DNA of 46,314 nucleotides from Lachnospiraceae bacterium (GTDB lineage: Bacteria; Bacillota; Clostridia; Lachnospirales; Lachnospiraceae), in NCBI GenBank assembly GCA_017439675.1, contig JAFSIQ010000019.1, forward strand, positions 1-46,314, read 5' to 3'. The position numbers were made by a program, and so were the translations under genes. Position 1 is the stretch's first letter, and every line of letters begins with the position of its first letter. Positions 1 to 7,989 of the stretch are shown in pieces. The notes beneath the pieces were generated by a model. That model was given only the letters and a program-made list of their open reading frames with translations, was not told where the DNA came from and ran no database searches.

Positions 1-117
1 GATCCATCTTCAATCGAGTTCTGCCATAAGGTAGGATTGAACTATGTATCATGTTCTCCATTCCGTGTACCTATCGCTAGATTAGCTGCTGCTCAGGCTG
101 CAATCAATGATAAGTAA
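1..117 (+). CDS. ppdK: Pyruvate, phosphate dikinase, C-terminal end (partial)
   Basis: This is the last 38 codons of a gene that begins before the window. The readable residues include [20 protein letters not shown] and end in AINDK. That is the conserved C-terminal PEP-binding end of pyruvate, phosphate dikinase, which interconverts pyruvate/ATP/Pi and PEP/AMP/PPi in the cytoplasm and runs in the glycolytic direction in many anaerobic Firmicutes. The stop is TAA at 115-117. A structured 3' UTR with an intrinsic terminator follows at 324-359. The last eight codons and this 3' UTR reappear at about 2666 and 8579 (see the repeat entries). PEP synthase has a related C-terminus, but the [16 protein letters not shown] wording favours PPDK. 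Confidence 0.88.
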   Translation, partial: DPSSIEFCHKVGLNYVSCSPFRVPIARLAAAQAAINDK

Positions 118-359
118 GATGTGAAAACAATGAGATATGCGAATGCCGGAAGGCATTCGTAACATAAGAAATAAGGTGGGTTATGAAATGCTTGCATTTC
201 AGAGCCTGCCTTTTTCTTATGTGGCGAAAGTACGTCAGTACATTCATATATCGACTGTCCATCACTGAGCAAGCTTTGCTTGCGATGTGCGTGGTTGAAT
301 TGAATATCAATTAGTTTAATAAGCTCCTTGTGCTTCGTAATGAAGTGCAAGGAGTTTTT
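94..359 (+). repeat. Structured repeat, copy A (ppdK tail plus 3' UTR)
   Basis: This is the first of three related segments (others at 2627-4322 and 8540-8680). From 94 to about 162 it is essentially identical to copy B, and 219-320 is again nearly identical. Visible hairpins are: stem 140-147/152-159 with a GGAA (GNRA) loop; a stem of about 27 bp, 163-191/194-221; 259-294 with stem GCAAGC/GCTTGC and a TGA/GAT internal loop; palindrome 298-312; and the terminator 324-359. The last two stems differ in sequence from copy B but still pair. The segment starts inside the ppdK coding end, so here it is the 3' UTR of ppdK. Whether it also acts as a separate RNA cannot be seen. Confidence 0.8.
324..359 (+). 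terminator. Intrinsic terminator of ppdK / repeat copy A
   Basis: A 13-bp stem (324-336 with 342-354, two G-U pairs) closes a GTAAT loop and is followed by TTTTT. It ends the ppdK transcript. The equivalent stem in copy B differs by compensating changes. Confidence 0.85.
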
Positions 360-432
360 GGTTGATTTTTTGAAAAGGCTATCAGAAAGATGCAATTTTA
401 TAAAAAAAAGATATTATTAATGTGTGATTGTG

Positions 433-441
433 TGGTATAAT
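433..441 (+). promoter_or_regulatory. Extended -10 promoter for the chemotaxis receptor gene
   Basis: TGG-TATAAT at 433-441 is an extended -10 (TGnTATAAT) lying 31 bp before the start codon. No good -35 is visible, as is usual for extended -10 promoters. There is no sigma-28-type motif. Confidence 0.5.
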
Positions 442-472
442 TATTAAGATGTCAAAGTGAGGAGGGTTTACT

Positions 473-2560
473 ATGAAATCTATACGAATGAAAATTACAG
501 TTGCAATTGTGATATGCTCTTTAATTACAGCATGTATTATCAGTTTGCTTAGTATTTCTGATACGAGAGAATTATCGAATGCTGCAGCTGAAAATGAACT
601 AGTGCTAACCTGTGAAAATACAGGTGAAGAAATTAATGCTTTGATTTCTAGAATTGAGCAATCGGTAGACACGATCAGCGATATTGCAATGGAAAAGTTG
701 GAATTTTCTACATTTAAGAATAATAATGAATATGTGAGCGAGTATACCAATGGACTTTTGGAGGATTTTTATACTTTTGCAGAGCATACAGACGGAGCAA
801 TTACAGCATATATCCGTTATAATCCAGAATTTACAGAACCAACTTCTGGTATATTTTTGACTCGTAATGATACGGAGTCTGCATTTGACAGTGTGACACC
901 AACGGATTTTAGTATGTATGATCCGTCTGATTTAGCACATGTGGGTTGGTATTATCTACCAGTTGCAAACAAAGCTCCACTTTGGATGGACCCTTATTTG
1001 AATGCTAATATTAATGTTTATATGATTTCTTATGTGGTTCCACTTTATGAAAATGGTACATCAGTAGGAATTCTAGGAATGGATATTGATTTTGGCCAGT
1101 TGACGTCTTTAGCAGATGATGCGATTGCCTTTGATACTGGATATTCCTTTTTGGTTAGTTCGACAGGTAATGTATTGTATCATAAAGATATAGAGTCTGG
1201 TACTGATTTAGCAGAGTATAATGATGGAGACTTAACAGTTGTTAAGGATTTTATATTGGATGCTGCTAATCAAGGTAAAACACTGCAGTATAACTATAAT
1301 GGTGAGGAAAAATACTTAGCTTATGTGGAACTGAAGAATGGTATGAAGCTTGTATTGACAGCGCCATTAGAGGAAATTACGGCTGATGCAAATGCCCTTT
1401 CTGGTCAAATATTGATGTTTCTTGCCTTGGGATTGATGATTGCTATTGTGCTTGGAGTTTTGATAGGAAGTACGATTGCAAAACCGATTAAACGAATTAC
1501 AGAAATTATTAAACAGACTGCACAGCTAGATTTTCAACGAGCTGCAGGAATTGATGAATTGATGAATAAACGTGATGAGACCGGCGTTATGGCAAAGGCG
1601 GTAAATGAAATGCGTTCTGTTTTGCGTGAGTTGGTAGGTAACATGGAAGGTATTAAAGATGATTTGATTGGAAATATGGAGCGTTTAGATGACATAATGA
1701 GGGAAAACAATTCTATTTCTGAGGATAATTCTATAACTACCCAAGGACTAGCCTCTGGCATGGAAGAAACTACCGCTAGCGCGACTATGATTGTAAGCAA
1801 TATTGATGCAATCCAAACAAATGCAGAGGAAATTCGAGAGCTTTCTGAACGTGAACAGCAAGAGTCGAGAGAAATTATGACGAGAGCAAGAGAACTTCGA
1901 GATAATACAAGTGCTTCTAATGAGAAAGCAATGGCTATTTATGCAGATATGAGAACGCGTACGGAAGAAGCAATTGAAAAATCAAAAGTAGTTGCGAAGA
2001 TCAATGAGTTGACTGATGATATTCGTGATATTTCTGCTCAGACAAATCTACTGGCACTGAATGCTAACATTGAAGCTGCAAGAGCAGGGGAAGCAGGTCG
2101 TGGTTTTGCTGTAGTTGCTACTGAAATTGGCGCACTTGCTAATCAAACATTCCAAACTGTAGATGGCATTAGTGAAATTGTAAAAGAGGTCAATGAAGCT
2201 GTTGTTAATATGACAGATTGTATTCAGGTCATTATGAGTTTCTTGGAAGAAACAGTGGTTGAAGATTATAGTACGTTTGGTCAAGTAGGTGAACGTTATG
2301 AGAAGGATGCGGAAAGCTATGCAGAATCAATGCAGCATATATATTCTGAAATTTCTGAATTAAATCGTAAGATTGTAGAAATCGTGGATGCAATGGATGG
2401 TGTGAATCGTACAATTACAGAGTCTGCAGGTGGAGTGAATATGATAGCAGAGAAATCTGAAGATGCAGTTCAGAAAACGTTAGAAGGTTATGAGCATTTA
2501 CGTGAGAGCGAGACAAGTCTTAACCATTTGAAGGAATTAATTGAGCGATTTAATGTATAA
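473..2560 (+). CDS. Methyl-accepting chemotaxis protein with extracellular Cache domain
   Basis: This 695-residue transmembrane chemoreceptor senses an extracellular ligand and controls the CheA kinase. In order: TM1 at about residues 8-28; a periplasm-like dCache region, about 40-300, with a WYY...WMDPY stretch near 159-175; TM2 at about 312-335; a HAMP linker, about 335-390; then a long coiled-coil signalling domain. The highly conserved hairpin tip is plain near residues 515-560 ([29 protein letters not shown]). A GAGGAGG ribosome site lies 8 bases before the ATG. The ligand cannot be told: the arginine of the dCache amino-acid motif is not obvious. It stands alone between two repeat copies, with no che genes nearby. 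No clear terminator follows; repeat copy B begins about 65 bp downstream. Confidence 0.93.
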   Translation: MKSIRMKITVAIVICSLITACIISLLSISDTRELSNAAAENELVLTCENTGEEINALISRIEQSVDTISDIAMEKLEFSTFKNNNEYVSEYTNGLLEDFYTFAEHTDGAITAYIRYNPEFTEPTSGIFLTRNDTESAFDSVTPTDFSMYDPSDLAHVGWYYLPVANKAPLWMDPYLNANINVYMISYVVPLYENGTSVGILGMDIDFGQLTSLADDAIAFDTGYSFLVSSTGNVLYHKDIESGTDLAEYNDGDLTVVKDFILDAANQGKTLQYNYNGEEKYLAYVELKNGMKLVLTAPLEEITADANALSGQILMFLALGLMIAIVLGVLIGSTIAKPIKRITEIIKQTAQLDFQRAAGIDELMNKRDETGVMAKAVNEMRSVLRELVGNMEGIKDDLIGNMERLDDIMRENNSISEDNSITTQGLASGMEETTASATMIVSNIDAIQTNAEEIRELSEREQQESREIMTRARELRDNTSASNEKAMAIYADMRTRTEEAIEKSKVVAKINELTDDIRDISAQTNLLALNANIEAARAGEAGRGFAVVATEIGALANQTFQTVDGISEIVKEVNEAVVNMTDCIQVIMSFLEETVVEDYSTFGQVGERYEKDAESYAESMQHIYSEISELNRKIVEIVDAMDGVNRTITESAGGVNMIAEKSEDAVQKTLEGYEHLRESETSLNHLKELIERFNV

Positions 2561-2626
2561 AAATGGTTTTGATGGTTGTAACTGAACGTAGAATTAATTT
2601 TTGTAATAGTTCTTTAGATATTAAAT

Positions 2627-2790
2627 AAGTTTACATAACTTTATATCCAACGACTTTAGATCCCACAGGCTGCAATCAATGATAAGTAAGATGTGAAAAC
2701 AATGAGATATGCGAATGCCGGAAGGCATTCGTAACACATAAAAGAAGCGTATTCGGGAATGCTTGCATTCCTGGATACGCTTTCTTTATG
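2627..2790 (+). repeat. Structured repeat, copy B, left part (split by ISL3)
   Basis: Positions 2666-2734 match 94-162 almost base for base, including codons that encode the ppdK tail but are not joined to any ppdK frame. Positions 2627-2665 are absent from copy A but shared with copy C (8540-8578). The hairpin 2737-2762/2765-2790 pairs about 25 of 26 positions, although its sequence differs widely from the corresponding stem in copy A. The copy continues after the insertion sequence at 4173. Confidence 0.82.
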
Positions 2791-4172
2791 GGCTCTTTGT
2801 CAAGAGTGGGGGTAAAACCCGTTAATAGCAGGTGTGGAGGAATCCACACCTGTTTTTAGATTAAGTTGTAGTCAATAGAATACGATTTCTAAAATTCTCA
2901 AAGTTACGGTATCCGTAAGCATTTCTTTTTATCACCTTGATTTTATTGTTAGTGCCCTCTGTGAAGCCATTGGAATAAGGGCATTCAAATGCATTTAATA
3001 TATATTTTGACCAGTTTGCAAGCATAGTAAGACACGAATTAAATTCAGATAATCCACTGACTTCTGCTGATAGGATGAATTTCTTGAGTTTTGGCAGAGC
3101 TTCTTGTTTTGATTCAGAGTTCATAAACTCATAGAATTGTTCTTTTAAGTAATAAGCTTGTGCTAACTCTGGGGATATGGATAGCATTACTTCCAATGCG
3201 TCTTTATTCTCATCACTTAGTTTGTCATAATGAGATAATAAAATGCGTCTGCTACGCTTGAAGTATTTACGTCTAGACGGATGCATATCTTTTTGAATAC
3301 GTTTTCGCACATTTTCTAAAGCCCAGGTCACATATCGCACGACATGAAATTTATCAATCACAATAGTAGCATTTGGAAAATACGTTTCTGCAATGTCACG
3401 ATACACGTAATTCATATTCATTATAAAACATTCTACTTCTTTGCGATTTGGAAACTCTCTTAAGTAGCTGCTAACCTGAGCTTGTGTTCTAGAAGGTAGT
3501 ATATCGAAAACTTTACGTTTCTTAGGGTCAGTTAGAATAGCTTGAAACTTCTGACCGCCAGCATTTCCTCTAAATTCGTCAATAGACAGAACCCTAGGAA
3601 GAGTAGTTGGTTTTGGATATTTTATATCTTCCATACGTCGAAAAATAGTGGAGGCTGAAATGCCGGTTTGTCTTGCGACAGAAGATACATTCTGATTCTC
3701 GCGTAGTAAATGAATTGCTAAAAAACCTAAGCGGTTGGTAATTCTACACTGTTTTGGTAGTAGGTTGAATGCTTCTTTAAAGTGGTGGTTACAAGCGGAA
3801 CAATGATAGCGTCGTTTTTTATAGTGAAGGAAGGTATGTTTGCCCTGTAATGGAGCATCTTTAATAATGGAGGTTCTATAGTCATGTACTTTGTTTGTCA
3901 TAGCACCACAAACCGGACAAACATGATCACGACGTTCAAGTTTAAAGAAGATGTGTACCTCTTCAGTAGTAGTTTCGGTTTTTTCTATAATTAGGTCTTT
4001 TATTTCTAGGATTTCTGATATAAAATTAGAATTAGGCATAGATGAAATCTCCTTTCTTTGTTTTTTGTTGTGGTGACTTAATTATAAAGAAATTTTGATT
4101 CTATGCCTATTCTTTTTTTTGCCTAAAAATAAAAGTGGTTCTAAACCTTACCCCCAAGTAAAGTTTAGAACC
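2791..4172 (-). mobile_element. ISL3-family insertion sequence, complete
   Basis: The element is about 1382 bp and carries one transposase gene on the reverse strand. Left end GGCTCTTTGTC and right end (reverse complement) GGTTCTAAAC form imperfect terminal inverted repeats, with a matching GGGGGTAA block about 17 bases in. Flanking octamers are TCTTTATG (2783-2790) and TCTTTATA (4173-4180), a 7-of-8 target duplication of the 8-bp size typical of ISL3. It interrupts the large hairpin of repeat copy B. The right end contains a 10-bp inverted repeat, 4137-4146/4163-4172, which could act as a terminator. Confidence 0.85.
2861..4039 (-). CDS. ISL3-family transposase
   Basis: This 392-residue transposase catalyses movement of the surrounding element. 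An N-terminal zinc ribbon (CPVCG ... CSACN, about residues 36-83) and a helix-turn-helix for end binding precede the DDE catalytic core. Candidate acidic residues are seen in SIDEFRG, VIDKFHVVRY and GFTEGTNNKIK, all characteristic of ISL3. An AAAGGAGA site stands before the ATG. Length and reading frame look intact, so the element may still be active. It fills most of the insertion sequence, leaving about 70 bp on the left and 130 bp on the right. Confidence 0.93.
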   Translation of the reverse strand: MPNSNFISEILEIKDLIIEKTETTTEEVHIFFKLERRDHVCPVCGAMTNKVHDYRTSIIKDAPLQGKHTFLHYKKRRYHCSACNHHFKEAFNLLPKQCRITNRLGFLAIHLLRENQNVSSVARQTGISASTIFRRMEDIKYPKPTTLPRVLSIDEFRGNAGGQKFQAILTDPKKRKVFDILPSRTQAQVSSYLREFPNRKEVECFIMNMNYVYRDIAETYFPNATIVIDKFHVVRYVTWALENVRKRIQKDMHPSRRKYFKRSRRILLSHYDKLSDENKDALEVMLSISPELAQAYYLKEQFYEFMNSESKQEALPKLKKFILSAEVSGLSEFNSCLTMLANWSKYILNAFECPYSNGFTEGTNNKIKVIKRNAYGYRNFENFRNRILLTTT

Positions 4173-4322
4173 TCTTTATATGTGTGGCGAAAGTACGTCA
4201 GTACATTCATATATCGACTGTCCATCACTGAGCAAGCTCTGCTTGCGATGTGCTTGGTTGAATTGAATATCAATTAGTGAAACGGACTCCTCGTATGTCG
4301 TAATGATGTGCGAGGCGTTTTT
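4173..4322 (+). repeat. Structured repeat, copy B, right part
   Basis: This continues copy B after the insertion sequence and matches 213-359 of copy A. It keeps the hairpin with the TGA/GAT internal loop (4222-4257), the AATTGA-ATA-TCAATT palindrome and the closing terminator. Loop bases and the terminator stem differ from copy A, with pairing kept. Confidence 0.8.
4288..4322 (+). terminator. Intrinsic terminator closing repeat copy B
   Basis: A stem of about 11 bp (CCTCGTATGTC with GATGTGCGAGG) around a GTAAT-type loop is followed by TTTTT. It is the counterpart of the terminator at 324-359, with a T-A to C-G compensating change in the stem. Confidence 0.75.
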
Positions 4323-4336
4323 GTTATAAATGACAA

Positions 4337-4395
4337 GGTAACAGGAATACTGCATTCAGTACTAGTACATATAAGAGTTCGGTTTCCTGCTAACC
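4337..4395 (+). other. Unassigned stem-loop before the MerR-type gene
   Basis: Outer arms GGTAACAGGAA (4337-4347) and TTCCTGCTAACC (4384-4395) pair with one bulge and one mismatch. An inner hairpin TACTG-CATT-CAGTA lies at 4348-4361. There is no T-run, so it is not an intrinsic terminator. The function is unknown. Confidence 0.4.
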
Positions 4396-4476
4396 AGAAT
4401 ATAACAGAATAAATGTAATTCGCGAAATTTACAAGTCCTGTTTTGAAAGCGGCAGTTGTTAGTGGAGCAGTATTGA

Positions 4477-4493
4477 CTGCACGTTACGTGCAG
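4477..4493. promoter_or_regulatory. Palindromic operator candidate before the MerR-type gene
   Basis: CTGCACG-TTA-CGTGCAG is a perfect 7-bp inverted repeat. It covers the -35 region of an extended -10 promoter (TGG-TATAAC at 4505-4513), 28 bases before the start codon. MerR-family proteins bind such dyads, so autoregulation is plausible. Confidence 0.5.
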
Positions 4494-4540
4494 TTTCAAA
4501 ATATTGGTATAACTAATCATTGTTTAAATGAGGTAAGCGA

Positions 4541-4870
4541 ATGAGAAACAGGACGTTAAGGGAAATATATGAAGAATATGGGATTTCCAGAAGAGCAATT
4601 CAAGGTTATGAAAAGGAGGGGTTAGTGCATGCTACAGCAAAAATGAAACGTGGATATCTGCTTTATAATGAAGATATGGTGAACCGAATGATACAGATAC
4701 GGTTTTATCAAGATATCGGATATCGTGTGAAACAAATTAAATATATTATTGATGCTACAAACGATATCAAAAAGGATGCTTTAGTGGTAAAACTTGATGA
4801 ATTAAAGTCAAAAAATGTAAAGACCAGTGATTTAATTCTTAAAGTGGAAAGAATGATAGCAGAACTTTGA
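4541..4870 (+). CDS. Small MerR-family transcriptional regulator
   Basis: This 109-residue DNA-binding protein has a MerR winged helix-turn-helix at residues 4-75: TLREIYEEYGISRRAIQGYEKEG, then GYLLYNEDMVNRMIQI and the wing/helix IGYRVKQIKYII. The rest is a short helix that could dimerise. It lacks the larger effector domain and the metal-binding cysteines of classical MerR proteins. The ATG follows a GAGG site. A dyad overlaps its promoter. The lipoprotein gene starts 90 bp downstream with no terminator between, so the two may be co-transcribed and the lipoprotein may be a target. That link is inference. Confidence 0.75.
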   Translation: MRNRTLREIYEEYGISRRAIQGYEKEGLVHATAKMKRGYLLYNEDMVNRMIQIRFYQDIGYRVKQIKYIIDATNDIKKDALVVKLDELKSKNVKTSDLILKVERMIAEL

Positions 4871-4960
4871 TGAAGAAACTAGCAACTGTGCGCTTATCGA
4901 TGGTTTTAGAACGGAAGATTAGATATGAGAACACATTTATTCAAGGAGGATGGATGATTT

Positions 4961-6109
4961 ATGATGAAAAAATTATCAATAATTATAATTACTTTTTGTA
5001 TGTCAATTTCAATGGTGGCATGTAATAGAATGGCAGATGTCGGCAAGAATGAATCGAATGTAACAGAGACTTTGGCGGAGAAAACGCAACAAGAAGAAAC
5101 AGCAGAAGAAAAAATGGCGGTGGGAGAGTTGGGGCAACTGCAAACACCAATTTATGATATGATTACAGGATTTCAAGAAGAATATACATCGATTGTGGAC
5201 TCAATGGATAATTCTTATGATGGCTATGTTGAACATAAGGAAGAAATGAATACATTTTGTGAAAAGATGGTTGTTGAATCACAGGATGTGTTTTCGAGCC
5301 TTGCGGAATCTTCTGTTAATTATTTTGAAGAAGCATTTGAACAACATAAAGACGATAAGGAGGCGTTGGAAGATGCCATTGATGATTATTATGACGAGAT
5401 ATACGATGGTGTTTTAGATGATTATTATGATGATGTATATGATGGTATATTGGATGATATGTATGATGACATATACGATGGTATCATTTCAGGTGCGTAT
5501 GAAGAATTAGAGTATAAAGAGTGGTCTGATGCTTCTGGTGGTGCATATGAAATGTGGTCGGATACAACTTCTAGTGTGTATAAAGAGTGGTCCGATGCCA
5601 GTGCTTTGTGTTATGTGATTTGGTCAGAGGCATCTAGTCAATTCTACGCAGATAACAAAGATGCAGAAGATGTAGCACAGAAATTAAGGGAAGTTATGGA
5701 ACGGAAAATAAAAGAAATTCAGGGCGAAAATAAGGAAGATGAAAAAGAAGTAACGGAAGAGATTCAGGATAACGAAACTGAGAGTTCGGAAGAAACTAAA
5801 GAAGAAAGTACGGAGTCCTCAGAAAGCACAAGTGATGAGTTAATAGATGGAATGAGACCAGAATTTAAGGCGGCGATGGATAGTTATGAAGAATTCTTTG
5901 ACGAGTATATCGCATTTATGGAGAAGTATGCAGAATCCTCAGACACACTGAGTATGATGGAGGACTACTTGGATTATATGGAAAAGTATGCGGAAACCAT
6001 GAAGAAATTAGAAGAAATGGAAGATGATGAAATGAACGATAAGGAGGCTGCTTATTATCTCGAAGTTATGACAAGAATAAATAAAAAACTTCTAGATGCA
6101 TCTTTATAA
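4961..6109 (+). CDS. Repeat-rich lipoprotein of unknown function
   Basis: This 382-residue protein has a lipoprotein signal peptide ending at about Cys21 (SMVAC), so it is probably anchored outside the membrane. Residues 141-176 are three tandem 12-residue units (DDYYDEIYDGVL and variants), followed by a related unit. Residues 189-229 are 11-residue units of the form S-[DE]-[AT]-[ST]-...-Y-x-x-W. A highly acidic E/S/T-rich stretch (about 245-295) and a helical C-terminal part follow. Eleven- and twelve-residue periods with regular Tyr/Trp suggest a long helical or coiled-coil rod. I recognise no family with a known function. A strong AAGGAGG site stands before the ATG. A terminator follows at 6213-6253. 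Confidence 0.75.
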   Translation: MMKKLSIIIITFCMSISMVACNRMADVGKNESNVTETLAEKTQQEETAEEKMAVGELGQLQTPIYDMITGFQEEYTSIVDSMDNSYDGYVEHKEEMNTFCEKMVVESQDVFSSLAESSVNYFEEAFEQHKDDKEALEDAIDDYYDEIYDGVLDDYYDDVYDGILDDMYDDIYDGIISGAYEELEYKEWSDASGGAYEMWSDTTSSVYKEWSDASALCYVIWSEASSQFYADNKDAEDVAQKLREVMERKIKEIQGENKEDEKEVTEEIQDNETESSEETKEESTESSESTSDELIDGMRPEFKAAMDSYEEFFDEYIAFMEKYAESSDTLSMMEDYLDYMEKYAETMKKLEEMEDDEMNDKEAAYYLEVMTRINKKLLDASL

Positions 6110-6212
6110 AGTGGATTTGTGCGATATAGGACAAGAGGTAGAATTACTACGATAATAAAGATGACTTGAATATAAGGACTTTTGACATGGTAGTGTTCGA
6201 CTTTTTTGAGTA

Positions 6213-6253
6213 GGGAAGCTAATTGTTTGCAGGGCAATTAGCTTTCCTTTTGT
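6213..6253 (+). terminator. Intrinsic terminator after the repeat-rich lipoprotein gene
   Basis: GGGAAGCTAATTG pairs with CAATTAGCTTTCC, with one mismatch, and a TTTTG run follows. The rest of the 6110-6458 gap holds this terminator and a promoter candidate near 6381; I see no gene in it. Confidence 0.75.
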
Positions 6254-6380
6254 GTGTGAAAAATCATACTAAAAAATGACAAAGAATGCTATTTATGATA
6301 GAATGATATGGTATATTTAATCAGGACATACATTGGTTTCAAATGTTGGACCTTATATGACAAATCCGTTGTTCTTATAT

Positions 6381-6409
6381 TTGTTTTTGTGAAAAACACA
6401 AATTATATT
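6381..6409 (+). promoter_or_regulatory. Promoter candidate for the DUF4230 pair
   Basis: TTGTTT (6381-6386), a 17-base spacer and TATATT (6404-6409), about 50 bases before the start codon at 6459. Confidence 0.4.
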
Positions 6410-6458
6410 ATGAGGAAAAATATTACTATTATGTGATACACAAAGGAGAAGAAAGTAT

Positions 6459-7073
6459 ATGGAAAATGAAGATAAGAGAAAATTTAATTTAACAAAAGCA
6501 AAAATAGCAATTATAACAGTTGCAGTATTTGTTGTAATAATACTCCTTATTGCAATTGGTGTTTATATGAAAATGGTGGTGTTCAATAACAAAGAAGGAC
6601 AGGTAAGTACAATTTCAAAATCTTCTCTGGAAAAGGTGCTTGAGATTAATGAATTGTCAACAATAGATTATACATATAATGCTACTACAAAAGTTTATGA
6701 TGAAGATGGTACGACTATAAAGTATTATGTCGCATATGAAGGAATTGTAACGGCAGGAATTGATTTTGAAAATATTGAGATTGTTCCGGATGAAGAACAA
6801 AAAAAGATTATCATAACACTTCCAGAAATACAGGTAAATGATGTGAATGTAAACATGGGAACGCTGGATTATATTTTCATGAAAGACAAATATGAAACGG
6901 AAACAGTTTCGCAAGAAGCATATAAGGCATGCAAACAAGATTTGAAAAGTCGAGTGAAGAATGAAACAGATTTGCATAAAATGGCTAGAACAAATGCGAT
7001 AGAATCGGTAAAAGCTTTGTTTACACCATGGATTCAACAAGTGGACGAAGAATACGAAGTTGAAGTAAAGTAA
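6459..7073 (+). CDS. DUF4230 membrane protein
   Basis: This 204-residue protein has one N-terminal transmembrane helix (about residues 15-36, KIAIITVAVFVVIILLIAI) and an extracytoplasmic domain of the DUF4230 type, recognised by the pattern ELSTIDYTYN ... YEGIVTAGIDF ... ITLPEIQVNDVNV ... and a helical C-terminal end (ARTNAIESVKALFTPWIQ). The molecular role of DUF4230 is not known. It is followed after a four-base gap by a second member of the same family, probably from one transcript. An AAAGGAGAAG site lies before the ATG. Confidence 0.8.
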   Translation: MENEDKRKFNLTKAKIAIITVAVFVVIILLIAIGVYMKMVVFNNKEGQVSTISKSSLEKVLEINELSTIDYTYNATTKVYDEDGTTIKYYVAYEGIVTAGIDFENIEIVPDEEQKKIIITLPEIQVNDVNVNMGTLDYIFMKDKYETETVSQEAYKACKQDLKSRVKNETDLHKMARTNAIESVKALFTPWIQQVDEEYEVEVK

Positions 7074-7086
7074 GGGGATGAGACAA

Positions 7087-7713
7087 ATGATTAAAAAAAT
7101 ATTTATAATAGGTATTATATTATTGACAGTATTAATTATGTGTTCTTGTTCGGCAGAAAAAAAGGTTATAAATGAACCAGAGATAACACAAATTAGGTCA
7201 ATATGCAATTTGGCGACATTGGAATGTTATTATCACAATGTGGCAAAATCAGTAAAAACAGCAGGTGAGGGGATTGCACATTGGGGAGAAAAAGAAAGAA
7301 AATTTTGGATAGAGTATACTGGTGTAGCCAAAGTTGGAGTTGATATGTCAAAAGTGACCATGGAGATGGATGGGACTAATGTTATTATTTCGATTCCTGA
7401 TGCTGAATTAATGAATATTAGTGTGGAAGAATCAACTTTGAATGAAGAATCTTATATATCATCGGCAGATGGGTTGAATAGCAATAAAATTACAGCAGAG
7501 GATCAAACGGCGGCAATTGAAAATGCACAAAAAGAAATGGAGGAGAGTGTAAAAAATAATTCTGCATTACTATTGAGTGCGCAGAGTCGGGCAAAGGATT
7601 TGATTAAAAATTATATTGACCGATTAGGAGAAGTTTCAGGTGTTGAGTATAAGATTACATGGGTATATGAAGATGGCGAAGAAACAACAAAAATAAACGA
7701 TGAAGCAAAATAA
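7087..7713 (+). CDS. DUF4230 lipoprotein
   Basis: This is a second DUF4230 protein of about 208 residues, 13 bases after the first. It keeps the same core pattern (NLATLECYYHN ... YTGVAKVGVDMSKVTM ... ISIPDAELMNISV ... helical end). Instead of a plain anchor it has a signal peptide ending in a Cys-rich lipobox-like MCSC, so it is probably a lipoprotein. I prefer the ATG at 7087 because GGGG ends 9 bases before it; an in-frame ATG at 7078 would have no spacer. The membrane-anchored and lipid-anchored paralogues probably act together at the cell surface, but the function is unknown. Confidence 0.78.
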   Translation: MIKKIFIIGIILLTVLIMCSCSAEKKVINEPEITQIRSICNLATLECYYHNVAKSVKTAGEGIAHWGEKERKFWIEYTGVAKVGVDMSKVTMEMDGTNVIISIPDAELMNISVEESTLNEESYISSADGLNSNKITAEDQTAAIENAQKEMEESVKNNSALLLSAQSRAKDLIKNYIDRLGEVSGVEYKITWVYEDGEETTKINDEAK

Positions 7714-7747
7714 ATGTTAAGATTAATTTTGTGAATGGAGGTACACC

Positions 7748-7927
7748 ATGACTCTTACAGAATCATTTAAAGAATTCTATAAAGTGTGCAAAGAAATGGA
7801 TATCGAAGATACAGTAGAAGTAGCGTTAAATGCTGAATCAAAGGAAGAACAAGAATTTGTCGAATTAATTAGTAACTTCTTCATGCAACAAAGACAAAAA
7901 GAAGTAATAGCCAAAGGTTTGTTTTAG
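7748..7927 (+). CDS. Small protein of 59 residues, unknown
   Basis: The protein begins MTLTESFKEFYKVCKEMDIE and ends EVIAKGLF. It is predicted all-helical and acidic, with no signal peptide or membrane segment. Support for a real gene: a GGAGGT site 6-7 bases before ATG, a start 34 bases after the preceding stop, normal codon usage, and a perfect terminator just after the stop (7935-7967). It is probably the last gene of the DUF4230 transcript. I do not recognise a family. Confidence 0.7.
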   Translation: MTLTESFKEFYKVCKEMDIEDTVEVALNAESKEEQEFVELISNFFMQQRQKEVIAKGLF

Positions 7928-7934
7928 GATATAG

Positions 7935-7967
7935 AATAACAGGAATAGTGATGTTCCTGTTATTTTT
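7935..7967 (+). terminator. Intrinsic terminator after the 59-residue protein gene
   Basis: An 11-bp perfect stem, AATAACAGGAA/TTCCTGTTATT, with an 8-base loop, followed by TTT. Confidence 0.85.
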
Positions 7968-7989
7968 ATGTAATGGAGACATATTATAC

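Noticed and set aside
94-359. Repeat copy A as an integron attC site, 6S RNA or SRP RNA
   Set aside because: There is no core GTTRRRY/RYYYAAC pair, no single long bulged helix as in 6S, and no SRP GGAAG/Alu-type signature beyond the simple GGAA loop.
93-395. 100-codon reverse frame over repeat copy A
   Set aside because: It spans the end of ppdK, several hairpins and a terminator; only an absence of stops in AT-rich sequence.
4095-4277. 60-codon frame across the ISL3 right end and repeat copy B
   Set aside because: It runs through the IS boundary, a hairpin and the structured repeat; no ribosome site.
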